Origin: Diphasiastrum complanatum
Taxonomy: Eukaryota; Streptophyta; Lycopodiopsida; Lycopodiales; Lycopodiaceae
DNA length: 64,000 nt
Direction: 5' to 3'
Assembly (NCBI GenBank): GCA_029204225.1
Contig: CM055098.1
Coordinates: 55,932,537 to 55,996,536, forward strand
Part shown: piece by piece, positions 1 through 24,266 of the stretch
Layout of the letters: the number at the start of each line of letters is the position of its first letter
Numbering within the stretch: the first letter of the stretch is position 1
Translations under genes and position numbers: made by a program
The notes under the pieces: generated by a model
Databases searched by the model: none
What the model saw: the letters and a program-made list of their open reading frames with translations, nothing else
Told to the model about the DNA's origin: nothing

Positions 1-11518
<11,518 letters not shown>

Positions 11519-14500
11519 GACAATTTCTGGAAGACTACAACTTTGCCTTACCCTTTGTGGCTACTAAGATTACTAGTTTGCAATAATGAGAACTTATCAA
11601 AATAGTTTGTTGAAAGGTGAGCTCAGTCATTAGAGGACACTAGACTTTAGGTTTGTCATGGGCTCCTTGCCTGATTGCTGCAATTCTAAATTTGTATCTA
11701 TCAGGCTGTCGAGGCAGGTCTTTGTGTTTCTTTCTAGACATATCTTTTAACCAAGGTTCTAGAGTTTGTTGTGATTCATGGTGCACATCAGCAAGAACAT
11801 TAACCTGAGGCTCCATAAGCACTTATTTCCAGTCATTTGTCAATACTAGAACTTGTCTAAGTGAATGAAGGTTAGCACCTGAGTGTCGAAAGAAAGTGTT
11901 TTTTGATACATTTAACATCTTTATTCACTGGTCTGTCTTGTGACGTATTGCGAAGTTTTTTCCTTTCTAATTTTTGTGATTATAGACATTTTGAAAATCT
12001 AGGCAAAAAATAATCACAATGTAAGTGCATTGTGTAGAAGTTTTTCGAGACTCTTTTGCGTTTCGAGGAAGTGGATTGGACAGAATTAAGCATGCATCAA
12101 GAGCATCCAGACATTGTTATCTTGGTACATGAAGGTTTATCATGGTACACGAAGGTTCACTTCAACTCGACTTGATGATACCTAACTTTCTGCCAAATCT
12201 TTCAGCTCAATAGATTGCCCGAGTATGATTGGTTTTGGATTTGCTTTTATATTTCCTTTGGAGTGGTACATCATGTCTCAAGTTGATATGAAACCCTTTA
12301 GACGGGTTTCATTTAAGCTAGGAAAATGCATTTTCTTTTCTAGCTTAGAGCAATGTCATAAAACAGGGAACTAATAGACAAGCTATCAATGATCTGTGTT
12401 CAACTTAACCAAAAAGCTTCATTGTCACCAAAATGGTACATGAATATCAAATTAATTCAGATAAAAATATGCTATTTCCCCTTTAGAATAGATACTTATA
12501 CTATCATAATAGTTACAGATTATAAGTAGAAGCTTATAAAGGAAAGGTTGGCCAGCAAACACTCCAGCTCCAAAAAAACCTATATAAGAAAAGTTTAGGA
12601 AATTCCAGCCCTTAGTAGACCATTACATTAAAACATAGAGGCCCATTTAATTTTTTGTACCAAAATATCTTTATTGGACTTTGAACATGTCTTTATTTGC
12701 TCAACAATGAATTCATATCTTGACATGTTGAGAATTCTGTATCATCAAGGGTTTTTTTTTTTTTGGTTAAGTACAATCTTCCAACATTAGTATCTATATT
12801 GACAAAGCAAAACTGCAGTTAGAACATGTGTAAAGAATACCCTTTATTGTGCTTCCAAAGTCAAAAATTAATCCAAAAACATGGTTTTTTAATGGTTTAT
12901 TTCACTATTTTGTAAGTTTTACTCAAGTGGCAGACCTCTCTCTTATGCTCTAGTTGCTTTATTTATCTAGATTTAGAGTACGTCATGTACTCTTTGTGAG
13001 AAGGTAAAATTCTTTGATCTTGTAATCATGATCAATGTTATGGTCCCAAGCAAGAAGTTTGGCTTCCTCCCTCGTCAATCCAACAAAGGCTTTGACATTG
13101 ACTGTATGAAAGGATAGGATGTGTGGATATTTTCCAAAAAATTCTTCTCTAGTCTATAGACTATGTATACTTGCCAAAACAAAACAAAAAATGGTAAAAT
13201 TCTAATTGCTTGGAATCAAAACTATTTATAGAGTTGCAATCATCAAAATTTACTAAAACAACAAAAGGAGTAACAATAGCCCATGTGCAATCTTTAAATT
13301 TCAATTATGCACGTGTTTTATTAAGTTCATGCACTTCCATTGGTTTGTCACCAGCTTCTAGGCCAATTGAGATCTATCACATTGATCAAGGCTAAGTGCA
13401 ATCTCTCTTTTTTTTTTTTGTTTAGCGAGTTTGTTCTATTATTTTAGATATTCCGGAGCTCTCCAATGGATTAATAGAGGCTCTTTGTGAAAGAAGAAAA
13501 GAATTAGCAGCTTTCTTTTTGGTCTCTCGAGAAGGAATAGTCATAGGCCTCTTTGCCTTAGTTTTTGGTCTAGCTCTAGGCATCTTTGTTATGGCTTATT
13601 TTCAAAAACTATGCGTTGTGAAAATTGTCAACATTGGCAAATCTAGCCATGTAGCATATTGTATATTTTTGTCTATAATTGGATTCCACACATGTATGGC
13701 CAAAGTGCCATGTGACAATCTACTCCTAAAGTAGGTTAGCTTGAGTAAAAAAAAGTGGTTGCGTCTATTTGGTAGAGATCCCTACTTTGTAGGATCTAGA
13801 CCTTGATTTATGATGATATTTTGACCAACTAGCTATCTACCAAGCATGACTCTAGGAAATAGGCTAGGGTTTCATTTTAGGGCAAAAAGGTTGAGTTAAC
13901 TTTCTTATTACATGCTGGAAATTCACCTAATTTTACAAAGGAAGTCAATTTTGCTATGTATTCCATCTCTCCATAGTGAGAAAATAGATTTCTTTTGGAG
14001 CACATTGGCAATCTCGAATTTGCTCTCTATGTACATTGCTCTTCTTTAATCCAAATGAAACCAACACTTAGTACAAAGGTTGAGTTTACTTCCTTATTGC
14101 ATGCTAGAAATTCACCTAACTTTACAAAGGAAGTGAGTTTTGTTATGTATTCCATCTCTCTATAGTGAGAAGATAGATTATTTTTGGAGCACATTGGCAA
14201 TCTCGGATTTGCTCTCTATGTACAATGTTTTTTTTTATCCAAATGAAACCAACACTTAGTACACTTCAAACACTGTCTATAGGCCATACAACAGGCTGCT
14301 CTTCACACGTGTGAGCTTGGATCTATGTTCTTGATCTTTGATTTGATTATTAATACTTGTTATTTGTCAAATTGCCAATCTAGATCAGGACTTTGTTGAC
14401 TAGTTTTTTGATAGATTGTTAAGCAAGTACATAATCACTCTTGTGGATCTTTGAAGATCCATTTATGGTCCAAAAAGTAATGTACTTTTACATGAGCTAT

Positions 14501-17500
14501 GTTTTTTTTTTAAAGAATGTTGGGATCTCTTAGTAGAGGAATTTTCTACCTGGAGAGGCTTTTCAACGATTTGACTACAACAATGGAAAAAGAATCTGTC
14601 TTTTCTTTTATGCTCTTGTTCGTTACACTTTCTAGAGTTTCTTTTATCTCTATGGTCTATTGAATCTTGCATAGTGATTGGTTTTTTCCTATGTTGTGCA
14701 TAACAACTATTTTTTAATATCAAGTTCCGCTACAATCTTGTCAAAATTGTGTTTCATCCGTTTCAAGTTCCTATGCTAGTCATAGATTACAAAATTTTAT
14801 TTTAGGATATAGCAAAGGGTAATAGCTCTTTTTCTTCGATTTCTATAGCTAATGAAATCAGCTGAATAGCTTGTGAGACTCTGGATAAATTATAACTATA
14901 TTTTATTTTAGTTATTTTAAAGAACAATTTTATTTTATATTAACTAATCTGATTTGTTGTTTTTGGTGGATGCTGCAAAAGCACTTCAAATACACAGAGA
15001 TCAACAAACATTAAAAAATTCACAAAATATCCAAAAACCGTCTAAACTTGCCCTCAAAAGTATTTAGGCCTTTTTTTTGATGGCATGGATACAAAAAAGT
15101 TGTTGTCGCATTTTGTTAGGGTGTCAGAAATATGAACAAAACTGACTTTATTCAATTTCATTTGGTTGGTGCACTTTTATTCAATGCCACTTTAGAGTCC
15201 AAAGTTTTTTTTGACTATCCTAATGTTCAAAATGATTACCATTGTATGCAAGATAATATCCAAATTTGGTGAGAATATTTCTAAAATGTAGTTGCAGATT
15301 GATAATATGGCTAGAGAAAATAAGAATTAGATTACTTAGACATATTTGTCAATATTGGTAAATACCTAAGAAATATTGTTTTAAACATTTTAGATATAAA
15401 TTATTCATGAAAGTTCAAGAAATGGTGTAAAAAATATCTTTCTTCTTGTTTCTCATTTAACTTGGCAATTTGTAGACATGCAAAAAGCTTTATTGAGTTT
15501 TGTAATGCAGTAATAAGAAACAGAAGTTGGTAAGTGGTTTTAATTTTATTTTGATTTGTTCAACATTCTATGCTCAACATAGATTTTATGTTATATTTTG
15601 ATTCTTTTAATTATTTTTCTACAATCAATCCTTTAAATTATCATATTTTCAGGGCTAAACCAAATGTTTGAAACGCTGAGAGAGCAAGGCTGCGTAATGA
15701 AGTAGGATATATAACAATCAGTTATTATTCCTTGACAAGCGCTCTATGTTGCATTATAACACAAGCGACTAAACAAGTTTCGAAAAATTATTTGAATTTC
15801 CAGTAGATACAAAGAAGTTGAAAAATCCCATGATTGGTCCAATAGCTTATCTTTATTAAAAGTCACAACAACCAATAAATTGTTCAATTGAATTTTCTGC
15901 ACCCCGTATATTAGGTGCTAGATTTATTTAGTGATAAAGGTACAACCGGTGTGTATTCTGTTAAAAAAGACAAAACATATAGTTGTGGTAGAACTAGATT
16001 CGAAATTAGTTGTTTTTATTAAAAAAAGGAATGAAATATTTGTCATTTTTGTTAGATGAGTTGGAGGAGTAGGATTTGTTTAGATAATGAAGACTTTGTC
16101 ATCCCCCCTGTCAAAGGAGCCACAAACTTCCGCTAGTGGAAAAGTTGGCGACACTAGAGGTACGTCAGATGTCTTAGTTCAAGAGTATAATGTTGTGACA
16201 AAGAATGTTGAAACAATTAGGCAATATCTACACTTTTTGATGCTTTTGTTGAGAAACAAAAAGACAAGATTGAGCAATCAACTTTTGGGATGTATAATTT
16301 ATAATCATCTTAAAACAAAAAAAACCTATTTCTACTTGTTATTTATTTGAGATTTATTTCACAATGTTATTTTTTATATATATTAGTTTTGTTGGCACAG
16401 AAGGAGAAATATATCTTTTGCTTACTATGTTTCCTAAATTAGTTTTTATTCTTAATAGTTTAATTCCTTAAGAAAGTGAAATAACGTAGTTGAAAAACAT
16501 CAAATTTTTATTTTTGTTGATTTCTATAAAAGATTACAAAAATAGCCCAAAATGTTTAATGATATAGCTCGTAATACTTGAGACACTACTCTTGCAGATT
16601 ATATTCTTGAAATTTCTTTCATGCAAGACAGTCAAATTACGAAATCTCACATATTTAAAATTTAAGAATTTTAAAAATATTTAAATTTATTAATAGGGCA
16701 TGTTAATAAGAATTTTTCAAAATAAGAGCTATTATATATTCTATTCTTTTGAAAAATGATCACCTGCAACCAAATTCTTGCTAGAACACTCATTCTCATT
16801 TTCATTGAAGACATGGCTGGATACATAAAAGTGCCTCAACAAAATGTCAACATGCTGGTTTCTTTTGTAGATTTGACACATTTGCTAGTCAAAAGTTATG
16901 CCATTTCAGAAGATTCAGTGAGATTATCCATTTGTAGAGGCCCAATGCTTGTGTCTTTCGAAATTTTTGACGTGTTGGAAGTCAAGAGTTCAATGTCCCC
17001 GACTTTTGTTTTTGCAATAAAGAGGAGACTAATGACATGGCTCTTTGAATCTTTGTGAGCATTATTAACAAATCTTTGTGAGCTGTCCAAGGTAGGCACG
17101 CCAATTTAGGATTTGGCTGCAACAGTGAGGTTCTATTCTTTTCAGTGCTGAATTGTTCTACATTCAACTCAATATAAGTCTGGGGAGAGTGGTTAATAAA
17201 CCTGCAGTTTGCAACAGGGCATGGAAGTCTAATGTGCATAAGAGCAAGACATAGGAAGCATTGTGGCAACAGAGATTACACAATCTTTTTTTCATTCTTC
17301 AAATGCTGAGAACATGTGAAATGACTAGGACAACTTGACTCTTCAAAGATAACCACTTCTCATGACTTCCACATATAGCTAATTGATGGTTTAACTTGCC
17401 ACCAGTGCAAAACCATATAACTCTTGAAATTCATGAACAAAAAATGATCTTGGTTTTGTCATTTTGTGTAACAAGCAAAATTCCTACTGAGAAATAAAAC

Positions 17501-17785
17501 ACAGCCTAAAGATTTTTGTGATCGCAGTAAGAAAAATTGGCTCTTAAGTAGAACTGGCTTCTAAAGAAACAATTTGACTTCCCTCTGTTAGCTGTACACT
17601 CGCCATAGAATGCCAGTACTGACTCAGCAGGCCCAAAATTGAGGGGCTGAATGTGATAATGAAATCCTTCTAAAAAGCTTCTCACGGAAATTTAAATGGA
17701 ATGATTGAACACTACAAGCAACTATGACATGGTCAATCTTCTTAAACCCATCATATGTACTACTTTGGGCAGCTAGTGTCACCTA
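11519..17785. other. AT-rich intergenic region between UBC and SEC61A
   Basis: The first few hundred bases should hold the UBC 3' UTR. The rest has only short ORFs, none matching a family I know (for example 13210-13395, 16087-16350, 16756-17058). Apart from the 190-bp duplication near 13.9 kb I see no RNA gene or mobile element with clear ends. The SEC61A 3' UTR should lie just left of 17786. Confidence 0.6.
13889..14262. repeat. ~190-bp direct tandem duplication
   Basis: GGTTGAGTT at 13889 and 14079 start two copies that run in parallel through TTTACAAAGGAAGT, GGAGCACATTGGCAATCTCG and CCAAATGAAACCAACACTTA. They differ at a modest number of sites, so this is a local duplication of intermediate age. 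Confidence 0.85.
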
Positions 17786-20700
17786 TCAAAGACCGAAAAA
17801 TCCAAGTTCACTAGCTCTTTCCTTGTCAAAGGTTTCAAAATACTGATAGATGATCGTGACTGCTAGTAAGATCCCAGTTCCAGAACCTATTGCTCCCATA
17901 AAATCAGCCACCACAGTTAAGGCACCAATGCACATGCCACCAAAGGCTGCTGCAGTTGGTATGTACCGATTCAGCTCCTTCTGTAAATTTGATTCTCTAT
18001 GTCCTGGCATGACCATTTGTTGTTCCTGTTCACAGCCATGACAAATCTTCAAACTCCAATCTACAATAGACTTTCTGCAAATTAGTGAAAAATGTTTACA
18101 TGCACACAAACGGTTTTCTCTCCCTGCATCGTATAGTACTAGACTGGGTCAACCAATAACATTTGTAAGAAGCTAAGTAACCAAACAACAATTTCTAGAG
18201 AAGTTAGAAAATTATTCTCTTAAGTCCTTTATAGCAGATTGTGAGTTTTATATGATCATAACCAGCAAATATTATATATATATATATCATAGGTCCCGCG
18301 GTACCAGGTACCGCGGATCCCAGTATCGCGGGACCATACTGGTACCGCGGTACCACAATATAAATATTATTTAATATTTAATATTTTTTTAATTTTTTTT
18401 TGACCTAAACACCTACCCGGCCCCCTCGCGTTTCCTCTGAAATTTTTTTGCGCCCTCCTCCGCCCTGCCATCGCTGCTATTTCCGCCCTGCATTTGCGTC
18501 GCCCTTCGCCCACGCAACGCCCTGCCTTTCATCCGACTTGCTTCGCCCTGCCTTCGCCCATTTTCAGCATCTCTCCAACAGTGAACCCTGCTGTTTTTTT
18601 TCCAGCAATCCATCCTTCCAGTTTTAGCTTCATCTGCATTTTTTCCCTAGTTTTCTCCATCGCAATGGTGCAATCCGACCTTTCCAGTCTGTGGGACGAG
18701 GTAAACATTGTCAGGCGGGTTGCCGACAAGACCAACAAGACCTTCTCCTCACAACACCCTGGTCCTTGAACACCCTCTCACAACACCCTGGCTCTCAAAC
18801 AGCCTCTCACAGCCTGTCCCGGCTCTCGCTTGCTCTCTCACTGTCTCTCTCATAGCCTCTGAAAATGCCGACCACAATGGCACTTTGAGTGCTTATTTAT
18901 CCCCAGAGCCTGATTGGCCATGTGGATCCCCATCATCCCTCCATGTGCCTCTGTACCTGCCCCCATGTGATGCTCCCCCCCCTGTGTTGCTCTCCCATTG
19001 GCCCCATGGTCTGCTCACCCACAGTGCCCATATGCCGTTGCACCAGACCCCTGCACCATGTACTGAACCCTCTTTTTTTACACCCATAACCCCTTTTTTT
19101 TTTCCATTTTTTTTGACCTATTTTGGTAGGTAATAGGCAAAAAATATATATAAAAATATTAAAAAATATATATATATATTAAATATGGTACCGCCTTGGT
19201 ACCGCGGATCCCAGGGCGGTACCGTACCGGCGGTACCACTGATATGGTACCGGCGGTACCATACCAGCGGTACCAGAGGCCACCATGATATATATATATA
19301 TATATATATATATATCATGGGTCCATACACGTCTGTACTCCAATGTGTGTGTGTGGGGTTATATAAAAACACACACACACACACACACATATCAAATGTC
19401 CACACACCCTTCATATACATAAAATTGAAAAGGCATACAACACGTTTACAGAATCATAGCTACATGATCAAGAAATCAAAGGCTTGATGGTTGAAGTTTA
19501 TTATATTGTGATTAATGCTTATCTTTATATAATGAGGAAAACAAACTAGAAACCTCCGGGAGCAAAGAAGAGTAGGACCAAAGTAGAGTTGTGATATGAG
19601 ACATTAATTCTTGTCCAACATGGTCGCATTCAGTGCCTTAGGTCACTTCCAGATTGTGAGAAGTACTTGTTGGTACAAGTGACAATATAAAGATGGAAAC
19701 TGTGGGCCACTTTAAATCCTATCTTTTTCCTTTTCTACAAGGTAAAAGGAGATAATTCCCTGCAAAACAAACCTCTCCCCCCTCTCACATGCAAACTGGA
19801 CTCAGCTGAACTGACAGTGAGGATATTATCTATATGTTTTGTAGGAAGCCAAGGATTAAAGGCTTTATGTAAGAATGACTGCACGCAGAGACAAGAACAA
19901 GTACTATTTGCTATTTATCATGTATGTACACAGTGAAAACTACATCAGACTTACAATATTTAAGTATACGTTATTTACTTTTATGTATATTCTATGTATA
20001 GCACACATCATGAATAAACGAAATATGTAAATTTAAAGTAGACTTTAAAGTTTTAAACTGATAGAAATATTCTGTAAACTAATAGATCATAGAAGTAATC
20101 CTAATAGAGGTAAACCACATAAATGTTTACCATAGACGACTGAAAGATCTTTGTAAAGCAGTTAGATTCCATAGATTTGCAGTTCTTTGATACTCATGCA
20201 ACACAAACCCTATTTCAAAACATCTTTGCTACTATAATAAGAATTCATAGTGGCCTTTCTACCTCATCCAGCGTCTTCAAGCATTGCTAAAGGTGCCCCT
20301 TTTGTTTTTTGGTTTTGGATTCACAGGCATTGTCTTAACAATAACAACTGAAATTGGGGTTAACTTTGAGTTATTTTCCAAGACAAAAGTTTGAAGAAAG
20401 GGTTTGAATGCACAAGCGTTGTCTTAACAATACTAACTGAAATCGGAGGTTTTGATTTATTTTCCAAGAAAGAAGTTTGAAGTTCAGGAACTCTGAGGGT
20501 CAATCCAGTACGGCATTCCAATGCAACTTAGGCAATAAAGTGAGATGTCATAAGCTACATGTTCAATTATCCTGCATAATAACAACTTCTAAGACCAACA
20601 AGGCATACCTTAAGCTGCCTGGCAACATCCCTTGCTGAAGACCCAGACACTTCAATCCAGGTTTTTGAAAAGAGAGCACAAGCCGTCAACATGAAGATCA

Positions 20701-23112
20701 GATAGAAAAGGGCATGGAAAGGATTTGCTGCTATATCTGCCAAACTGCATCGAATCCCGACCAGCATCAATGCAAAGTTCAAACAGCTTGAAAAATAGAA
20801 GACCACATGTAAAAGAATTTCTTAAACCAAAAAAAAACTGAAATAATTACCTCGATGGAGGTGTCATGTAGTAAACAAGCCCACCAACTGGCATAAGTTG
20901 ACCACTGTGAGAATATTCAGACTCTTTCCACTTTCCAAATAAGTTGACAAAAATATTGGAGCTGAATCTTTTATAAAGAAGCTGCAATAAGTACAAATAC
21001 GATTTGAATCAGCATTGAGAATTTTGGATGGTTTCATCAAGGGGAAAAAAGCCAACTCTCTGATGCATTACATTGTTATAGAAAAAGAACCACATTAGAA
21101 CTCAAGACATGCCTGAGAGATGAAGAATAAGTTTGAAACAAGGGCAGACTGAAGAATGATCGGCATGTTTGAAGTGTAGAAGAGTTTGATTGGGTAGGAA
21201 CCCTGTTGTCCACGTGCACTCTTTGAACGTACTGGCAACACAACTCGGAATCCTTGAAAATATATAACAATCAAAAATATCAAAACTGTAGCCAGTAAAT
21301 TGGTAACATTTGGTAAATTCTGGCGGTAGAAAGCTTCCTTCAATGCTCGGACCTTGTCTGTTCTACTTATCAGAAGATGAAATAGGGCAATAATGGCGCC
21401 TTCAAATTCAGCACCGCGACCAGTATTTATAGTGGTAGGACTGAAAGCCTTCCAGATGAAATTTTCACTGCACAAATATAAAGAGAAGATATATACACAA
21501 GGTATTCAAATATCATGACCCAAAACAGATTACAATGGTAAAATGTAGAATTGCTACAACTATAATCTGAAAGCTGAGACTCACCAGATATTTGTGGCGA
21601 TAAAAAGTGAAATGCCAGAGCCAAGGCCATATCCTTTTTGTAAAAGTTCATCCAAGCAGATGACAATGATACCAGCAAAAACAAGTTGTACAATAATCAG
21701 AATCGCATTGCCTGATCCAAGATCACGAACATCTCCATACATGCCAGACAGTACATATGCGACAGCTTGGCCAATTGTTATCATCACCCCTAACAGCTTC
21801 TGTGCACCATTCCTGCAGAATAGAGGTCAAAGCAATTGTCACAATCTCTTGCATAAGTGTGAATGGTACAAGACATTCCAGTTCCAGAAATTGAACTCCT
21901 AACAAGGAGAAAGAAAACGTCTTGGCCATCTTTTCTGGATTACATGGAGACAAGCAATTACTCATTCTGAATACCTTAATGAGACGTCAGTCACAAAAAG
22001 ATAAGGAAATATTTAGGTCAGAACGAAAGCAAGAAAAAGTAGAAGTGAACCTACACAAGAAAACTTACTTCCACCTACAGAGAATAATTGCCTTTAGAAA
22101 ACATGCAACATGTCCAGTCAAAAAAAACTTTACACAGCAACTAACTGAACCACAATTATAGTCGAAGCGTAGTGAAAAGGCAACTTAGTAACTTTTTTAA
22201 TTGTTAATTTTAGTTTTTGCTTTCATGGATCGTATACATATACTCTTCCTTGGCTCTTTCAATAGTCTCGAAGTGAGCATCATTTTTCGATTCCATAGAA
22301 CCTTGTCTACAGTAACTATCATATTGTTAGTTTCCCATAGTTCAGTAGTCGTACGGTCCGTATGTACTTTAAGATCTTTTAAAAATTCGTCAGACACCTA
22401 AGTTTTTTGGTTTGTTCTTACTCATTCAAAATCCCGAAACATTCAGCCAGGGGGCTAGATCTTATCGTTAAGAACGTACAGAACGATACGCCCCGGTGCT
22501 GTATGGAGTAGTCAACAAAACCTACTCTTAATATATCAACTTCATTCTACAAACACCTGCACGTCGAATAGCTACAAGTTTTTGCATTTCAAATCTTCAG
22601 TGATATATTGTCAAAGACACCCGAATAGTTCTAGGATTTTGAACAGAGCAACTTTCTAGTATCAACACTACGCGAAGAAGCATTAAAATTCGCAAATCTA
22701 TAACCGCTACATGCCACGTTAAGTGGAAACTTCAATAGAAAGAATTCGGCAGCAAGTAGACTTACAAAAGGGCACGGTCTTCTTTGACGCTGTTGTCCAC
22801 CTCAATGATCTTTGATCCTGCTAGTAGTTGCATGATCAGACCCGAAGTGACGAGTGGCGTGATACCGAGCTCCATAACTGTGCCTCGACTAGAAGCCAAA
22901 ATAGCACGCATCCAGTAGAAAGGATCCGATCCAGTTGCGGAATGGATGCCATAAAGAGGTAGCTGACTACAGACCAAAAATATGAACAGCGAAACTACCG
23001 TATACATCACCTTTTCTCGAAACGGCAACTTCCTGTCCGCGGTCTGCACCTCCGGCAGCACGGAAAGAAACGGCCGAACCAAATGCAAAACACGAAACCC
23101 TCCACCTCCCAT
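17786..23112 (-). CDS. SEC61A: Protein transport protein Sec61 subunit alpha, complete, six exons
   Basis: Channel-forming subunit of the ER translocon, which moves nascent secretory and membrane proteins across or into the ER membrane. Exons (minus strand): 23112-22766, 21812-21585, 21467-21113, 20981-20851, 20744-20609, 18025-17786. Together they are 1437 bp, 478 residues plus stop, the usual length for plant Sec61 alpha. The protein starts [16 protein letters not shown] and includes [20 protein letters not shown], the cytosolic-loop phrase [40 protein letters not shown] and the end [18 protein letters not shown]. About ten hydrophobic membrane segments are expected and seen. Introns 1, 2, 4 and 5 are GT-AG. 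Intron 3 has a GC donor (CAG/GCATGT). Intron 5 (2583 bp) contains hAT-like element B. No frame damage, so probably functional. Confidence 0.96.
18272..18287. repeat. (TA)n tract left of element B
   Basis: Short TA run ending directly at CATAG, pairing with the TA run at 19288-19315. Confidence 0.85.
18665..18769 (+). pseudogene. Truncated hAT transposase N-terminus in element B
   Basis: ATG at 18665 gives [20 protein letters not shown] then DKTNKT, closely matching the start of A's transposase (VHSSLADLWDEVDIVRRVPD). The frame then runs into unrelated 3' sequence and stops. The BED cysteines, DUF659 and hATC are missing, so B cannot encode a transposase. Confidence 0.8.
19184..19287. repeat. 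3' terminal palindrome cluster of element B
   Basis: Repeated GGTACCG, CGGTACC and GCGGATCCC words, nearly base for base the same as 2354-2450 in element C. This identity ties B and C to one family. Confidence 0.75.
19288..19389. repeat. (TA)n tract, terminus-like scrap and (AC)n microsatellite
   Basis: TA run to about 19315, then CATGGGTCCATAC, which resembles the CATAGGTCC terminus but lacks its palindromes, then GTGTGTG near 19345 and (AC)n at about 19371-19389. Possibly a truncated further family member. Confidence 0.5.
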
Positions 23113-23430
23113 CTTTCACCCTGGATGGAGCCAATATCCACAGATCCTCAAGAAATTCAGCACCGCACCACACCCCTAGCTAGGCGTTGTTCAGGAATAA
23201 ATCCTCAACACAACAAACCCCAGAAAAGATTTGCATCAACCCGACTCCTCTCAATCCGTTTGCTTGCTTCTGTGCAATGCTTTAATTTATGGAAAATTCT
23301 CTTGCTTTGCTGCCAGTGATTGATGAATTAATCATCTATTGTGATTCTTATTATGACAACAATCTCCAGAAGTAGAATTCAGGATCGCGGCACTCGAGCA
23401 GGCAAGGCGCTGCAGCTCTAGCTATTGCGT

Positions 23431-23474
<44 letters not shown>

Positions 23475-23850
23475 TTAGCTTCTCGGACGAAAGCTTTTCT
23501 TTATATATTCGCAATTGCGATCCTTCAGTTTGAAAAGAAATGACGCGTTGATTGAAGAGCTCATATATTTGCATTTGCGATCCTTCAGCTTGAAACGCAA
23601 CGACGGGTTGATGGACAAGGACGAAGGCTATTCTCTATCCATTCGCATTGGTGGACCCTTCAGCTTGAAAAGATGACGCGTTGATAGCCTTCAAACACAG
23701 CCGCTGACGGTTTCAAAATTCACACGCCTCCATGCTTTATGGCATTTATCCAAAGTCAAGTTGCAACGCGCCTTCTTCAACGCTTGCTTTTTCAGCCTTT
23801 TGCTTTTACTCATTTTAGTCAATAAAAGATGGGAAAAGCCATACCTTCCC

Positions 23851-23890
<40 letters not shown>

Positions 23891-24045
23891 TCACATTATC
23901 CCTATATTATTCCTATTTTTCCCGTGAAACCTAAAAAAACCCTAAATTATAAAAACCAGCTATACTCTCTCTCTCTCTCTCTTTATCATCATGCAAGCCT
24001 CTCCTTTTCTCTCTTGCCTTTTTATACTTTTTTCTCTTTCTAAAA

Positions 24046-24080
<35 letters not shown>
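23113..24080. promoter_or_regulatory. SEC61A upstream region with (CT)n tracts
   Basis: This is the 5' flank of SEC61A, whose transcription runs to the left. It has a (CT)n tract at about 23438-23471, three imperfect repeats at 23505-23690, and further CT tracts near 23857-23887, 23966-23983 and 24050-24078. GA/CT tracts are common in plant promoters and 5' UTRs. No TATA box or start site can be fixed from sequence alone. Confidence 0.45.
23505..23690. repeat. Three imperfect repeats upstream of SEC61A
   Basis: GATCCTTCAG-type words recur at 23519, 23579 and about 23653, each followed by TTGAAA and GACGCGTTGAT or GACGGGTTGAT. The spacing is 60 then 75 bp. They lie about 400-580 bp upstream of the SEC61A start codon. 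Confidence 0.7.
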
Positions 24081-24083
<3 letters not shown>

Positions 24084-24266
24084 CTAAAGTCACAAGTTTT
24101 CTCTTGAAATTTCTAAATGCAAATGTCATTTTCAAGCATTTTAAAATGCACTTTAAATGCCCTTCAAATAAGTTTTAGGGCAAACGTGGACCAATGAGAA
24201 TAGACAAAAACCCCTTTTTGGCTATCATTGCCCACATTCTATCAATAAAAGATGGGAAAAGCCATA
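23819..24266. repeat. 25-bp exact direct repeat bracketing a CT-rich block
   Basis: TCAATAAAAGATGGGAAAAG followed by CCATA occurs at 23819-23843 and again, identical, at 24242-24266. The roughly 400 bp between them is CT-rich. Either a local duplication or a footprint of an insertion. Confidence 0.75.

Larger units (their letters stand above)
18288..19287 (+). mobile_element. hAT-like element B, 1000-bp deletion derivative in SEC61A intron 5
   Basis: Starts CATAGGTCCCGCGGTACC and ends GAGGCCACCATG, so its right terminus on the minus strand is CATGGTGGCCTC. (TA)n lies on both sides. The left end aligns with A's 5' end, the right end with C's right end and A's 3' end. Inside are the first transposase exon (BED-proximal) and, after one junction, the GAGAGGCTG/84-bp-repeat 3' region of A. 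It lies in antisense orientation to SEC61A and within an intron. Confidence 0.8.

Noticed and set aside
16087-17058. Two plus-strand ORFs of 87 and 100 residues
   Set aside because: Ordinary length for chance ORFs, no recognisable motif and no supporting context.
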